From positions 152,501 through 216,500 of the forward strand of contig NW_026732596.1 of assembly GCF_028476545.1 (NCBI RefSeq): a DNA stretch of 64,000 bases. The letters are read 5' to 3'. A program made the position numbers and the translations under genes. Source of the stretch: Physella acuta. Its lineage: Eukaryota; Mollusca; Gastropoda; Physidae. Under the pieces are notes generated by a model, which ran no database searches, was not told the origin of the DNA, and saw only the letters and a program-made list of their open reading frames with translations. Each line of letters begins with the position of its first letter. The first letter of the stretch is position 1. Positions 13,061-43,305 of this stretch are shown here, piece by piece.

Positions 13061-14369
13061 TGTACGTGTTGTGAACAGACGAACACGTCTTGACGTGTGA
13101 TCCAGTGCGTAGAGCGACATATAATATGAATAACTGCAAACAAGTTACAAAACAAGATAATGTAATACTATGTACAATATCTACACAAAACAGGCTATTC
13201 TAAATATAAATACCTAAGCTACCACACAAATTAGGCACATTGGCTATCTAACAGAACCGGACTAACCTTAACTAACTTTGTGATCAGAGTTTCTTCTAGG
13301 CATCTCTTCGCCCCCCCCCCCCCCCCACGAAGAAAATCTACCGCCCTCCCCCCCCCCCCTCACTGAACGAAATGGAATTTATATAGAAAACATACTTTTT
13401 CCTGTGTCCGGCGCCCCCCCCCCCCCTGTAAAAAACAAGTGCCCCCGGAGCAAAAAGTCTGGAAGAAACACTGTTTGTGGTAGAACTGGACTAACATTGA
13501 GGCAATCACACACGTTCTCACACAACTTATATACCGTTACAAAAAACATGTAAAACCCGGACTGCAACAACTCATCACACGAGGATTGAAAAGGATCGAA
13601 CGGGACAGGGTAGACAGGGTACAAAGTATAAACAACAGTCACCCCAATCACCAGCCTTCACTCACTCACTACAATATGTATCCTTCAAAATTCATTAAAA
13701 AACTATTTTTCTATAATTTTAGATTTTTTCTAGCATACAAATCCGGAACAACATTTTGGTAGATTTTTATAAAATTAAAATCTTACAAAAACTTCGTTGT
13801 ATACTAATTGTGGTGTTGTGTTAGGAAATTCATTTTCGGTCCTATGAACAGCTATTTTTTCACATAGATTATTAAAATTGGTTAATTTTACGATGAGTTT
13901 TAGCCTTCTGTTTAGAACACAAGAGTTAGGTTTAGCATTTTGATTGCTATGACCAGTTTGTACGGTTAAGATACCATCATTAGATTGAGCTTAGGTACTG
14001 ACTTATGCTGACCGCGGCCTTATATAAATTATACGACTTTAAAGTGCTTGAATTAGATATACCATTCGCAGATGCGACACAAGCTTGATATTTGTTAAGG
14101 AGATAGCTATGGTGTCGTATGCATAAATGTAGTATTAATGGTTTGAAAACTGACTTGTTTGACTGCTCAATTTTCCCTAATAAAGAATGAATTTTATATT
14201 TAAATTGTCCCCTTTCTTTGCATACAAAAAAATAAACGGAGAAAACATTTGGATAAAAGAAAACATCTTTTGAAATATATATTAAATTACTTTCAAACAG
14301 CTGTGAACATTAAAAAATAATGACCAATAATTAATATTTGATCCATGGCTTATGTGAGGTAAGTAAAGT
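13061..14369. other. Intergenic stretch with C-runs, no gene seen
   Basis: Several C(10-16) runs at 13310-13430; otherwise plain AT-rich sequence. Confidence 0.4.
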
Positions 14370-14608
14370 TGCCCTTCCAAACTTGACGGTCTATGAGGCA
14401 AGTGAAGTAGAATTCTGCTGTTTCTGTGACCTCGGCATATGAAGGGATAGCGCGGTCAGCACTATGCCCAGCCGCCTTTACTTTCCCTAACGTGAGTTAG
14501 GTGCCCATCAGAGATAGGTGGATCCTGGGACACTTTACTGACTTGAACCAGGGTTCGAGCTCGAGACTTAGGGATTATCAGCCTAGCGCTCTACCAAAAC
14601 TGAAGTCG
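14370..14608 (-). repeat. tRNA-derived SINE, near full length
   Basis: Read on the minus strand: TGGTAGAGCGCTAGGCTGAT (A-box side), then CTCGAGCTCGAACCCTGG (B box), then a body with CACCTAACTCACGTTAGG, GGCATAGTGCTGAC, CATATGCCGAGGTCACAGAA and a tail with TAGACCGTCAAGTTTGGAAG. The best head-to-tail copy here. Confidence 0.65.
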
Positions 14609-16364
14609 CAATACAAAACAATAACAAAGCGTATGCTGTTTGGGAAATTTGGAGCAGGTTGAATACAAAAAATGGTAAGTCAGTTTTCGAGGCTGTCCTT
14701 GTAGAACGTGAAACGATGCATGAATGGTTGGTTTAGCTTCCTGCTTTGGGAAATACATATAGTATACTTTTATATCCGCTAAACAGATTATGTCAAGTAG
14801 GAAGTCTGAATTCATTTTTATCACGGATACACTCGGTTTACGGTAAGATTTGTTTACTATCACATGAATTGCAAGCGACGTGAATTTAGGGAACAGAAAT
14901 TAAAAATTAAGATGTATATTTATAGGTGACATTTACCATTTTAAGCTTATATTTTAATCTCTCTTTTACGGAGTATAGAGGAAAAATTATAGAAATCATC
15001 TCAATTACATCTTTAAGTTATTATAAAAGACGGTAAGAATGTATAACTGAAACTTTTTAAAAAGTATTCTAATTTTCATCTATATACATTATACAAGAAT
15101 GCGTTTCCTAAGCTTGTTAAATAAAGTAATATATCCGGGTCACACAGGAGTAAAACTAACCATACACCTGTTATTTAAATTCAAATTATCTTTACTTTTA
15201 ACAACAAAGACCGAAGCGTTTACCTGTAGTCAAATCTGTTATAATGGAGTCAAGAATAAGTGTTCAAAAGAATAAGTTAATGACCTATGAACAAAACATA
15301 GCATTTTATCTATATTATATCAGAAACATATAGCTGCAGAAATTATGGTACAAAAGAGAGTGTTATTATTTTTTGTTAACCTATTTAAGGTTACTGGTTT
15401 ATGGCCTAGCGGATTTCAAGTGTCGTTTCTTGCAAAATACTATGTCGCGTCTCCGTAAATTTAGATAATTTTCTGTTAGTTGTATGTCGTCAATACATAG
15501 CTAGTCAGGATCTACTTTACAATTCAAACCGACAATGTAAATTACTATTACTTGTCTAATGTATTTTATAAATTTTCTTAAATAAAATAAAAAAAAATAA
15601 AAAAATGACCATTCTTAACCCATATTATCCCAAGGTCTCAAATTTTTATAATTTTTTGATATGGTTTAGCTTTTGGGCACTGAATGAAGGAATGACTATG
15701 GATTTTTTTTAAAAATCAATACTTTTTTAAATATCGATTTTTAAAAAAACGTCCCATAAATGGGACGCTAGCAACGAACGGCCCCATGTACATTTATTGA
15801 AAAATAAAATCATTTATCACGAAATATGGCTAATTACGCGAAAATTAAGCTGTATACTGATTTTGTATTGTTAGACCAATGATTGCATTGTTTAGAACAG
15901 CAAAAAATACTGATAATGATCAATTGGGTTAGCCATACCATGGTCTAAAATGGAGAAATTATGTTCAAAAGTCTAGTTTTCTTTCAATCTAGCATCCATC
16001 AAAGTGAACTACTCTTGGAAATAAGTAAAGCTGTGACTAGTACATCTAATTATACACACATGATCACAAATATTGTTATTATTCATCGAAACTGTAATAT
16101 AATTAAATGTAAATAATTGATTTTTTTGGGGGGAGTACTTGATATTTTCAGGGATGGGGACTTAAATTTCAGGGGAAGGGTGGACATTGGAAAATTATGT
16201 TTTGTATATAAATTCCAGTTTGTTCTGGGGCCGGAGCCCCCCCCCTCCTCCAAAATGATGCCTGAAAGAAACTCTGCCCTCAGTGAATTTGCAAAACACG
16301 ATCCGGTCGTCCCAGTTGTCATCCAGCCATCTTCTCTTTTGTTACCCTCGCTATCCCCCCCCCC

Positions 16365-16527
16365 TCACAGGCGTAAGGGGGGGGGGGGGAGATGAAAATC
16401 GAAAGTCTGAGGGGGGGGGGGTGCAAATCGAAAGTTTGTCCCCGGTCGCCGGGAAGGGTCGCTACGCCTCTGAGGGGCCCACTAACACTTTTTGCATAGG
16501 GGCCCAAAAATCCTAGCTACGCCACTG
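16365..16527. mobile_element. hAT-like right-end fragments nested in the piggyBac-like element
   Basis: Two right termini are seen: GGTCGCTACGCCTCTG (ending 16467-16472) and CTAGCTACGCCACTG (ending 16527), with AATCGAAAGT units between G-runs. GGGCCCAAAAATCCTAGCTACGCC-type text matches the outer element at 55568. Left ends were not found with confidence. Confidence 0.5.
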
Positions 16528-17013
16528 CATCAGACATCTTATTTCTAGGGCACAGATCCGTCTCTGGGGGCTTGTATTGAGTGTTCATGGCTCTCATCCA
16601 TGTATGCACCACACTATGCGAACAGCTCCCATTCTAACACCAGGAATCTCCTTAAAAAGTTAACAAAGTAAAACTGGTATCGGGAACCTTTGGAGGGAAA
16701 TATTATTGGGGCATGACAACTGTACACAGCTAATTCAAATTTCTGCTATATGTAGCTTAAGCTCACTTATATGAAGAGAGTTAACCAACCCCCATGACTG
16801 AATCATTTCACCTAAATCGTGGCCATTGTTATTATTCTGTTTTGTTATAATTTTAATATCACGCGCTAGTAAATTTACAGCAATACTAAATTAGTTTGTA
16901 TTCAATGGTATTAAATACTTCAATAAGTGTAATTCTGAAAACTTAAAAATAAAATGTAAGTTTTTCAATATTTGCAATTTTTTTAATACAATAATATATA
17001 AGAAAATATAGCT

Positions 17014-17357
17014 CAAGGTCATAATTAAATATCTATAAATACTACTTAACACCCCAAAGTCAACAGTTAACAAAGTCAACAATTGTTTCACCATAAATAA
17101 CCATTTAACATGAATATTTGCATCTGTGTTTCTCGCTAGTGTCCAATAAATGTGACATTTGTGTAACAATCTGCATAAATATAGGTCAAGGTCATAATTA
17201 AATATCTATAAATACTACTTAACACCCCAAAGTCAGCAGTTAACAAAGTCAACAATTGTTTCACCATAAATAACCATTTAACATAAACATTTGCATCTGT
17301 GTTTCTCGCTAGTGTCCAATAAATGTGACGTTTGTGTAACAATCTACATGGGGCCTT
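17014..17357. repeat. 172-bp tandem duplication
   Basis: GGTCATAATTAAATATCTAT recurs 172 bp downstream with the whole unit nearly unchanged, including the minor frame MLHK(C/R)HIYWTLARNTDAN on the minus strand, which is incidental. Confidence 0.85.
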
Positions 17358-17775
17358 TCGTTGCTAGCGTCCCACTTATGGGACGCTTGTTGTACACTTG
17401 ATATAACCAAGTAGTAAAAAAAAATTGTTATTCTTAAAATTTTATCAGATAGAAATATGGTACTGCTACAAGTTTAAAATGTATTTTGCACTTAAAATGT
17501 TAATATTTTAGAAGATATGCATTTTCCTGTCCGCATGTTTTCTTTTTTCCGCCATTTTGACAAGTCCTGCAAATCCGGCACAATAACATTTTTCTAAATT
17601 AATTTTTTTCACAAAACACACACAAATTCAATAGTCTAGCCATTTTTAAATACAATGAAACATAATTTGTGTTTTAACTAGTTTTTAATAAATTTTAGCA
17701 ATTTTTTTTGCAAGCGTCCCATAAGTGTGACGCTAGCAGAATATGGGTTAATCGTACGAACCAAGATTAAGCAGG

Positions 17776-17795
17776 CTATATATATACATATATAA

Positions 17796-17843
<48 letters not shown>
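17776..17843. repeat. (TA)n microsatellite
   Basis: TA array abutting the left arm of the fold-back element. Confidence 0.9.
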
Positions 17844-17845
<2 letters not shown>

Positions 17846-19156
17846 TGACAGGACAAATGATCTCAGGACAAATGATCTCAGGACAAATGATCTCACGGAC
17901 AAAAGATACCAGGACAAAATATATCAGGACAAATGATACCATGGACAATTGATCTCAGACAAAATATCTCAGACAAAATATCTCACACCTAAATTTTAAT
18001 AGTGTATTAGGTGACTTTAGTTGATCTGAACAATTTTTATTAACTGTCGTATGGTTTAGTTAAATATGTTTAATGTTGTTTGTAGGCCCATATAATAATT
18101 GTAAGAAATGTTTGCCGTATAAATTTATCATATTGCACTTTTAAAATTGTATATTGTATTTTAAAATTAGGATTATTACTATAGACGATTAAAGAAATTG
18201 TTCGATAGACAGCGTAGGCGGGCTTGCCAAACATGAGACAATCCAACCATGTCAGGTGGACGAAACTAGATCAAAGAGGATGACATAGCAATAGAGAAAC
18301 ACCTTCGTATCAAGGTGGCAGCCCGCTTTGATGGCAGAGACATGCCTTAAGGGAAAGACATCCGCCCTCCATGAACAATACAACTAATATCTAAATTCAA
18401 TAGTTATGCGACGGTCACACCTTAGTGATCAGGTGACTAATGCTTATTTAGGACAAACAGCGGTCATCGCGGAGTTAGAACATGTCGAGCAAGAGTTCAC
18501 ACAATACATGATAACATAGTATTGGCGAGGTGTGATCATAACGATGTACTGTCTGCAAAGAAACGTAAACGTTATGTTTGTGTTGATCATGCAATAAAGA
18601 CAATAATTTTACGTTACGAACATGGAGACCCATTAACATTTTTGAAAGATATTTCGCATGTTTTAAACGTTATTGTTGTATAGCTACCGTTACTTTGTTT
18701 TATACATTATCATACTTTTCAGGCTAAAGGAGAAAGTTTGTTTTAATTTTTATTTTTTCAAATCAAAGGCCATTACAAAGATTAAGTTAAATAAATCTTT
18801 TGATGGTTTGTTAAGTTTAACAAATTCATTCTATTCACAATTATGATGCGTAAAGAAAGTAAACAAAACCATATTGACAGTCAATTTAAAAAAAAGTTCA
18901 AATGAACTAAAATCATTGTACATACTATCAACATTTTGCTGTGAGATATTTTGTCTGATATATTTGGTCTGAGATCATTTGTCCATCATATCATTTGTCC
19001 TGATATATTTTATCCTGGTATCTTTTGTCCTTGAGATCATTTGTCCTTGAGATAATTTGTCCTGAGATAATTTGTCCTGAGATAATTTGTCCATGAGATA
19101 TTTTGTCTGAGATATTTTGTCTGTGATCATTTGTCCTGAGATCATTTGTCATGGAA

Positions 19157-19158
<2 letters not shown>
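17844..19158. mobile_element. Fold-back element with arms of ~15-bp GACAAATGATCTCAG words
   Basis: Left arm 17850-17990 repeats GGACAAATGATCTCA; right arm 18942-19156 is its inverse (GAGATCATTTGTCCT). The arms keep the same order of variants (GGACAAAAGATACCA, then AAAATATATCA). Both ends abut (TA)n, so the target was a TA array. About 950 bp of interior has no recognised gene. Confidence 0.7.
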
Positions 19159-19215
<57 letters not shown>

Positions 19216-19228
19216 TACATATATACAT
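19158..19228. repeat. (TA)n microsatellite
   Basis: TA array abutting the right arm. Confidence 0.9.
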
Positions 19229-19486
19229 AATATACAAGTGACATTCATAATGGCTGCCTAAGCTACCGCATTAGACGATAAACTAAATATTTTAGTTCTC
19301 AATCAATTAGAAATAAAATTAAATATCCAACTGTTATTTTCGTTTTAGAATTTACTGTAATATTATTAATATACTATTATTTTACTAGTTATATTTTGAA
19401 TATTTTTCAAAAATAGTTTTACTATTTATATTTAGAATCACCAAAAATTGAATATCTTTATTTCATCAGGTATTTTTCAAGTCATA

Positions 19487-27528
<8,042 letters not shown>

Positions 27529-27556
27529 TAGCTAGTATTTGTGTGCATTATGTATA

Positions 27557-27562
27557 AATAAA
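27557..27562 (+). promoter_or_regulatory. Polyadenylation signal of gene B
   Basis: AATAAA 28 bp after the TGA stop; several more AATAAA follow. Confidence 0.5.
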
Positions 27563-27756
27563 TGAACATCATGTGTACTATTTTCCCGTCGATAAAATTA
27601 TACAGTTCACCCGATTAATAAATTATTAAAGTATTATTGTCTATAATTCATGAAAACTAAATTTTCTTACTACTGGTAACTATTATTTGTTTGTAATATG
27701 TATAAACAAATAAACATAATGTGTACTATTTTCCTGTCTTTAAATTTTATACCCAT

Positions 27757-28058
27757 CCTGATGGCACACCACCTTGAAGTGGTGGGATGGCTTGTGTGCC
27801 CCAGCGACCCTCAAAGCTATGCCGGCGGGAGCCTAGTGCTCCTTGCAGGTCTAACCAAGTCGGACAGATCTGCGCGGGTAGGGGCCAGACCAAACGTTGT
27901 GCCCTGGTCCTCCAGGTTTGGGGTTGTGCGATGGACTAACTACTCGTCCACATGAAACAAAGTAGAGTTAAAGAAAACGAAGCCAAATCTTATATTAACC
28001 CAGTCCTCGGAAGAACCAAGGCTCCACATAGGAGATATATGAGACGATGCAAAAAAAA
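27757..28058 (+). mobile_element. Poly(A)-tailed retro-insert, GC-rich
   Basis: A GC-rich island (GGCACACCACCTTGAAGTGG ... AGCTATGCCGGCGGGAGC) ends in GATGC followed by A(9). It splits a flank (GTGTACTATTTTCC ... TTGTCTA(T/C)AATTC(A/C)TGAA) present unsplit just upstream at 27571-27660, which gives the empty site. Probably a SINE or a short LINE-derived copy; family not recognised. Confidence 0.55.
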
Positions 28059-28262
28059 ATAATACATTTCACCGAATAAATCGATTTGTAAAATGTTATT
28101 GTCTACAATTCCTGAATATTTTATTTTCTGACCTATTGCAAACTTTTTTTTCTTAAACTATCCTTAGCACCTATCGAATATTCCGTTAAGTTATCGAGTT
28201 AAAATACCCCCCTGTTTTATTGTCATCTTATTGCGACCTTACTCTAACAGTTATTAATTCAA

Positions 28263-28730
28263 GTGCAAAAATTATTGTATTTGTCACCCCCCCCCCCCCC
28301 TCCCCAGACGTGGATTGACGTATCAGTTAATACAATTATCAAGAAAAACTTTTTCCTAGGGCAAATTTTGCAACATTTAGTTGGTTTCACACCACCACCC
28401 CCCCCCCCCCCCCCCCCCCACCCCCCGCCCCCTCCACCCGGTGATAGCTTTAGACTGACAATACTAATGATATTCCTCTATAGTCGATTATAAATACAGC
28501 TGGGTGTATTATAGTTTTTATATCGTTAGCAGGTTTAAGTCATGCGGCCCGCACCCCCGCCCCACTCCCCCGCGACGCCCCAGGAGTTAAGCGATATAGC
28601 GATATGGCGCAGAAACCAGATCCTTTATTATGGCAGGAATGTAAAGCTGGCGAATTAGTCGAGCCATCTTTGCACGATCTCACTAAGTCTTCGGCAATTA
28701 TCCGAATACTTTAATTGTAGACTTTGGGCA
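28263..28730. other. C-run-rich stretch, no gene seen
   Basis: Three long C-runs and a short GC-rich patch near 28545-28600; no coding support. Confidence 0.4.
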
Positions 28731-28734
28731 CGCC

Positions 28735-29440
28735 AGTCTCAAGTTACACTAATCTATGGTTACATAAACCTTACCTCAGCCCAATGTCACAATATTCTCC
28801 ACGTACCACAGACTCATGTTACCACAGTCACATGTCACAAAGGCCTCATGTAAATCTAACCCCATGTCACCATATCCTAAAATCATCAAATTCCCATCTC
28901 ACCATAGTCTCATGTTAACACAGCTACATGTCACTATAGCCCAATGTCATCGAAGCCCTACATCACCCTTATCAATATCACAGTGCGCTATGTTAACCAT
29001 ATTACCCTACGATAACGACACAACAGACCAGTGTCATTTTAGACCCATGTCCCCCTAACAATAAGTCACTATAGACCCATATCACCCTAATCCTAAGTCA
29101 CTATAGACACATGTCACCCTAACCCTAAGTCACTATAGACCCATATCAGCCTAACCCTCAGTCACTATAGACCCATGTCACCCTAACCCTCAGTCACTAT
29201 AGACCCATGTCCTCCTAACCCTAAGTAACTTTAGACCAATGTCACCCTCTATAAGTCACTATAGACCCGTGTCACCCTAACCCTAAGTCAATATAGACCC
29301 ATGTCACCCTAACCCTAAGTCACTATAGACCCATGTCACCCTAACCCTAAGTCACTATAGACCCATGTCACCCTAACCCTAAATCACTATAGACCCATGT
29401 CATCCTAACCCTAAGTCACTTTATACCCATGTCAATCTAA
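28735..29440 (+). repeat. 32-bp minisatellite with CCCTAACCCTAA
   Basis: From about 29040 a 32-bp unit (CACTATAGACCCATGTCACC then CTAACCCTAAGT) repeats some 12 times with few changes; upstream from 28735 it is degenerate. Each unit carries about two telomere-like CCCTAA words. Confidence 0.85.
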
Positions 29441-30203
29441 CATTTTTTCCAAAAGTCCCGTGTCACATTAATCCATGGCATCAATGTTTTATCATAGTGT
29501 AAAGTTTTGTCGCATGTGTATACACCCTATCTACTCAACTCTCAGAGAGTAACAAAAAGTGATAAAATGTCAAGCTAAATATAGTCAAATATTTCACGCG
29601 TGTTCCATAAAGATTATGCAACTTCCCTTCACAAAATCACGTGTGATGTTTTTTGCGAAAACAGTAGGTGGTTGAATTTTATCAGCACATCAAACTGCCA
29701 GCGTGACTTCTCAGTTTTCTTTTGTAACCTTTCTATTCAGATTAATATAACCGAGTAGATAAATTGCATACATTATGGGCGTTTAAAAAAAGCTTTAGAA
29801 TTTTTTAGCAGCAAAGTTAGATAAGATTATCATTCTACTCCACAATAAAAACCCGAAATCCGAAACCGGCTTATATAGATATATCCTGGATATTATTTTT
29901 CAGGGCACTTTGTATCTTCTGTGAGAGAATTGATAGACAATATACAAACACATACTGTGTGGGTGTTGGTACCGGCATAGAGTTGGTATGACACAGCCAT
30001 TGTGTCTTTGTGTAATTAAATACCATACAACGTGAGAATGGGTTTTTGTGCTATAAATTGTGGCGACATCTTACGCAAAACTAAGGATTTATTTATATTT
30101 TAATGATTTCCGCTTTATTGTTCAGCTAAATATATACATATACTTATTTATTTATTTATTTATAAACAAAAGCCTTATTTCATCTGGTTTTATTCAAGAC
30201 ATG

Positions 30204-40196
<9,993 letters not shown>

Positions 40197-42540
40197 ACAT
40201 ATGTATGGAGAATTTTCTGACAAACGGGGTGGTTGTATTACTTATCGCCAATACTAGACATTTTGAAAGGCTTCGGTTAGGTTTTTGAAAAAAAAATATG
40301 CCTAAAATCATACACTTTACTTAACCACTATACTTATACTAACCAATATTAAACTTTACATTATGGCTAATTTAATTATATTTTAAAGGTAAGATTATTA
40401 TTTTAATCATTAAAATCCATAACTTAAGAGATTTACTTATTTTCCACAATGATTATATGATTTAATAAATTTCGGTTGGATAACGTGATTTTAGGAGAGT
40501 GTGGAAAGGGGTTAAAAACGTACCATCCTTGATCTGTAGGACCTCATTGATCCAACCCACCACTAATAGGTGCATAACTTATTGGTAGGCCATAGAGGAC
40601 ATGACATAGAACCCGACACACTTTAACCTCATATGCCAGTCACATACACAAACCAATTATACTTCATCTGCCATATGAAAAGTTTTTGTATATCTCTCAT
40701 CTAACATATTCAAACCGATTAAAAATAATAAATATAGGCATATTTATTATAAAAGAATCTTCGATGGATTTTATATTTTTGGCCTTCTCAATCTTTGCAC
40801 GTACGATTAATCATGCATGATTTACTTTAGTTTTTTAATTCTTATTTTATAGATTTATTCATTTTTACTTTCTTTTGCAATTGTACATATCATACTTTAG
40901 CGTTTATGTAATATAAAGAATTTATTGTTATTAGACAAAATATCGAAATCTAGATTTCGAAAACAATTCATCTTTTACAACCTTCCGCATCGAAAAAAAA
41001 TAAAACTTAGTTTATTTTGTGTATGCGTTTTACTTAGGTTGACAATTTTTTTTCCATAGTTATAAGATTTAATTATTGTATCCTTTCAAATTTTGAGTGA
41101 TTTCAAATAACCGATAATTTGTTTCTACGCAATTTCCGATTTTTTAAAATAAAGATTACTTCTACCGGATCAATTTCTTTCACGCGTTTACGTACGTCAA
41201 CATTCAATGACAGTGCACGCTTATAAAAATGTGACATAAATAGATTTTAATTTAATCAATGTATTCTTTAATTGTACTAATTTTCCATCTATAATCCAAG
41301 CCGTACCATTCGTGCGCTATTCTGTTGTCTACTTGATTATATTCTTTTTAAAATATAGAAGTATATACAAAATAAAAAATAAAAATCATATTGTCCGGTT
41401 GCACTGGAAGTGCCTTCCCCTTTACTGTAATAAGTGAACATACGGAAAGTTTAGCGGTATCACTCTTGCTTTCGCAATTGCACCAGACAAGAAATTTACA
41501 GCGTCGTTTCACCTTGGCTGCTTGTTCGATTCAGTATTAGAGCTTTCATCATTGGTTTGTAAAGATTTACTAAAATAGGCCTTCTTTTTCTGTTGTTTTT
41601 TTGTCTCTTTTTTCAATCACTAAAATGGCTTGTTTATACATAATACAACAAGCCCAATTTTACTTTATGTTAAGCTTAAAAATTTGAATAATAATTTGGT
41701 GATTAGATGATATTAACTTTTTAAATACCTTTATTTTCAAATAAAACAAATATATCAAAATCAACATTTAAGTGTGAGTTTTCCTGGTTTTTAACACTAT
41801 TCAAATACCTAAGATTTACAAAATAATTTAACACTTTGAAAAAAAACCAGTAAACAATGATTAGATCGTTAGATAATATAAATTGGTTTATATAGTAATT
41901 TTTAAGTCTGCCAAAAAATCAAGAATGGTGTATTATATTGTCCTAATGTAACGTTCGTCTAGTAATAGTGAATTTCCAGTTCATGTTGTGTTTCGTTTGC
42001 CTGCTAACAGTTGTTAATAATGCTGTGTGATCACGGTATTGTTGTGTTTGGAATAGGGCGTCTGTGCAAGTGCGGATATAACCCACAGTGTTAAACCTCC
42101 TAACCTTAATCAAAGATTATACAAATAATCTAATTTAAAAAACAACGATTCGTAAATTAAAAATAACAAAACATGAACAGACACAACCACAGATAAGTTA
42201 CAATCATATAGGAGATAAAATGGTTATATACAAGACAGGATTAAGAATATCCAACTTTAAATAAGGTTGAGCCTTCATGTCAGTGATAAATTATCAGCAA
42301 CACCTACATGTACTTCACACAAAACAAGCTTATTAAACAGACCACGAAACACATAAACATTGAATAGACAGAATAAAATCACTAAATTGTGATTAGTTAT
42401 AGGCTTTTGAAAAACCGAAAGCATAATAAGTTCCATTTCGGGTTACCGGAAATGCCTGAAAAAAATGATTAACAGCTACACATTCTATATAATACTTATA
42501 AATGAATTTTCATCTACCTAGTTGTAACGGTACTCAAGTT
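40197..42540. other. Gene-free stretch after gene C
   Basis: AT-rich; no exon, tRNA-like or TIR text supported, apart from a CCGGAAAT-type dispersed-repeat piece at 42400-42470. Confidence 0.4.
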
Positions 42541-42544
42541 ATCG

Positions 42545-42552
42545 TGTTCACA

Positions 42553-42600
<48 letters not shown>
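42545..42600. repeat. (CA)n microsatellite
   Basis: ACAC array. Confidence 0.95.
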
Positions 42601-42603
<3 letters not shown>

Positions 42604-42689
42604 ACATAGAGGTATACGGGGAAAAAATTGCAAAACTAAGTTTTTCCGACTCAGGGAGGTGTAAAATTTCGAGATTTGTGAAACTTTGA

Positions 42690-43250
42690 GCCTAAAAATA
42701 AACCTAAAACTGAAACTAAAACTGAAACTAGAACTGAACCTGAAACTGAACCTAAAACTGAACCTAAAACTGAACCTAAAACTGAACCTAAAACTGAACC
42801 TAAAACTGAACCTAAAACTGAACCTAAAACTGAACCTAAAACCGAACCTAAACCTAAACCTAAACCTAAACCTAAACCTAAACCTAAACCTAAACCTAAA
42901 CCTAAATCTAAACCTAAATCTAAATCTAAACCTAAACCTAAACCTAAACCTAAACCTGAACATGAACCTGAACCTGAACCTGAACATGAACCTGAACCTG
43001 AACCTGAACCTGAACCTGAACCTGAACCTGAACCTGAACCTGAACCTGAACCTAAACCTAAACCTAAACCTAAACCTAAACCTAAACCTAAACCTATACC
43101 TAAACCTAAACCTAAACCTAAACCTAAACCTAAACCTAAACCTAAACCTAAACCTAAACCTAAACCTAAACCTAAACCTAAACCTAAACCTAAACCTAAA
43201 CCTAAACCTAAACCTAAACCTAAACCTAAACCTAAACCTAAACCTACAAA
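42690..43250 (+). repeat. Hexamer array (CCTAAA)n with CCTGAA and 12-mer blocks
   Basis: Begins as a 12-mer AACTGAACCTAA block (42720-42840), then CCTAAA, a CCTGAA block (42955-43055), then pure CCTAAA to 43245. The 200-residue frames on both strands are artefacts. Confidence 0.92.
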
Positions 43251-43305
43251 AGAATACAATAAAAATGAGTTTCGGTAAAAAAAATTACTTTGTATTAATT
43301 CTCAG

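Larger units (their letters stand above)
15619..17747. mobile_element. piggyBac-like non-autonomous element
   Basis: Bounded by TTAA on both sides (15615-15618 and 17748-17751) with inverted ends CCCATATT(A/C)T. The internal palindrome GCGTCCCATxxxTGGGACGC occurs near both ends and at 17365. TTAA target plus CCC ends is the piggyBac signature. It contains a hAT fragment and a 172-bp tandem duplication. No transposase was recognised. Confidence 0.6.

Noticed and set aside
18565-18625. Possible decayed signal-peptide exon (TGTTGATCATGCAATAAAGA)
   Set aside because: Some likeness to the gene B signal exon, but a stop follows within eight codons and no GGTAAAT donor is present; chance likeness cannot be excluded.
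29040-29440. CRISPR-like regular repeat
   Set aside because: The units are contiguous 32-bp tandem copies without distinct spacers, in an animal genome; it is a minisatellite.
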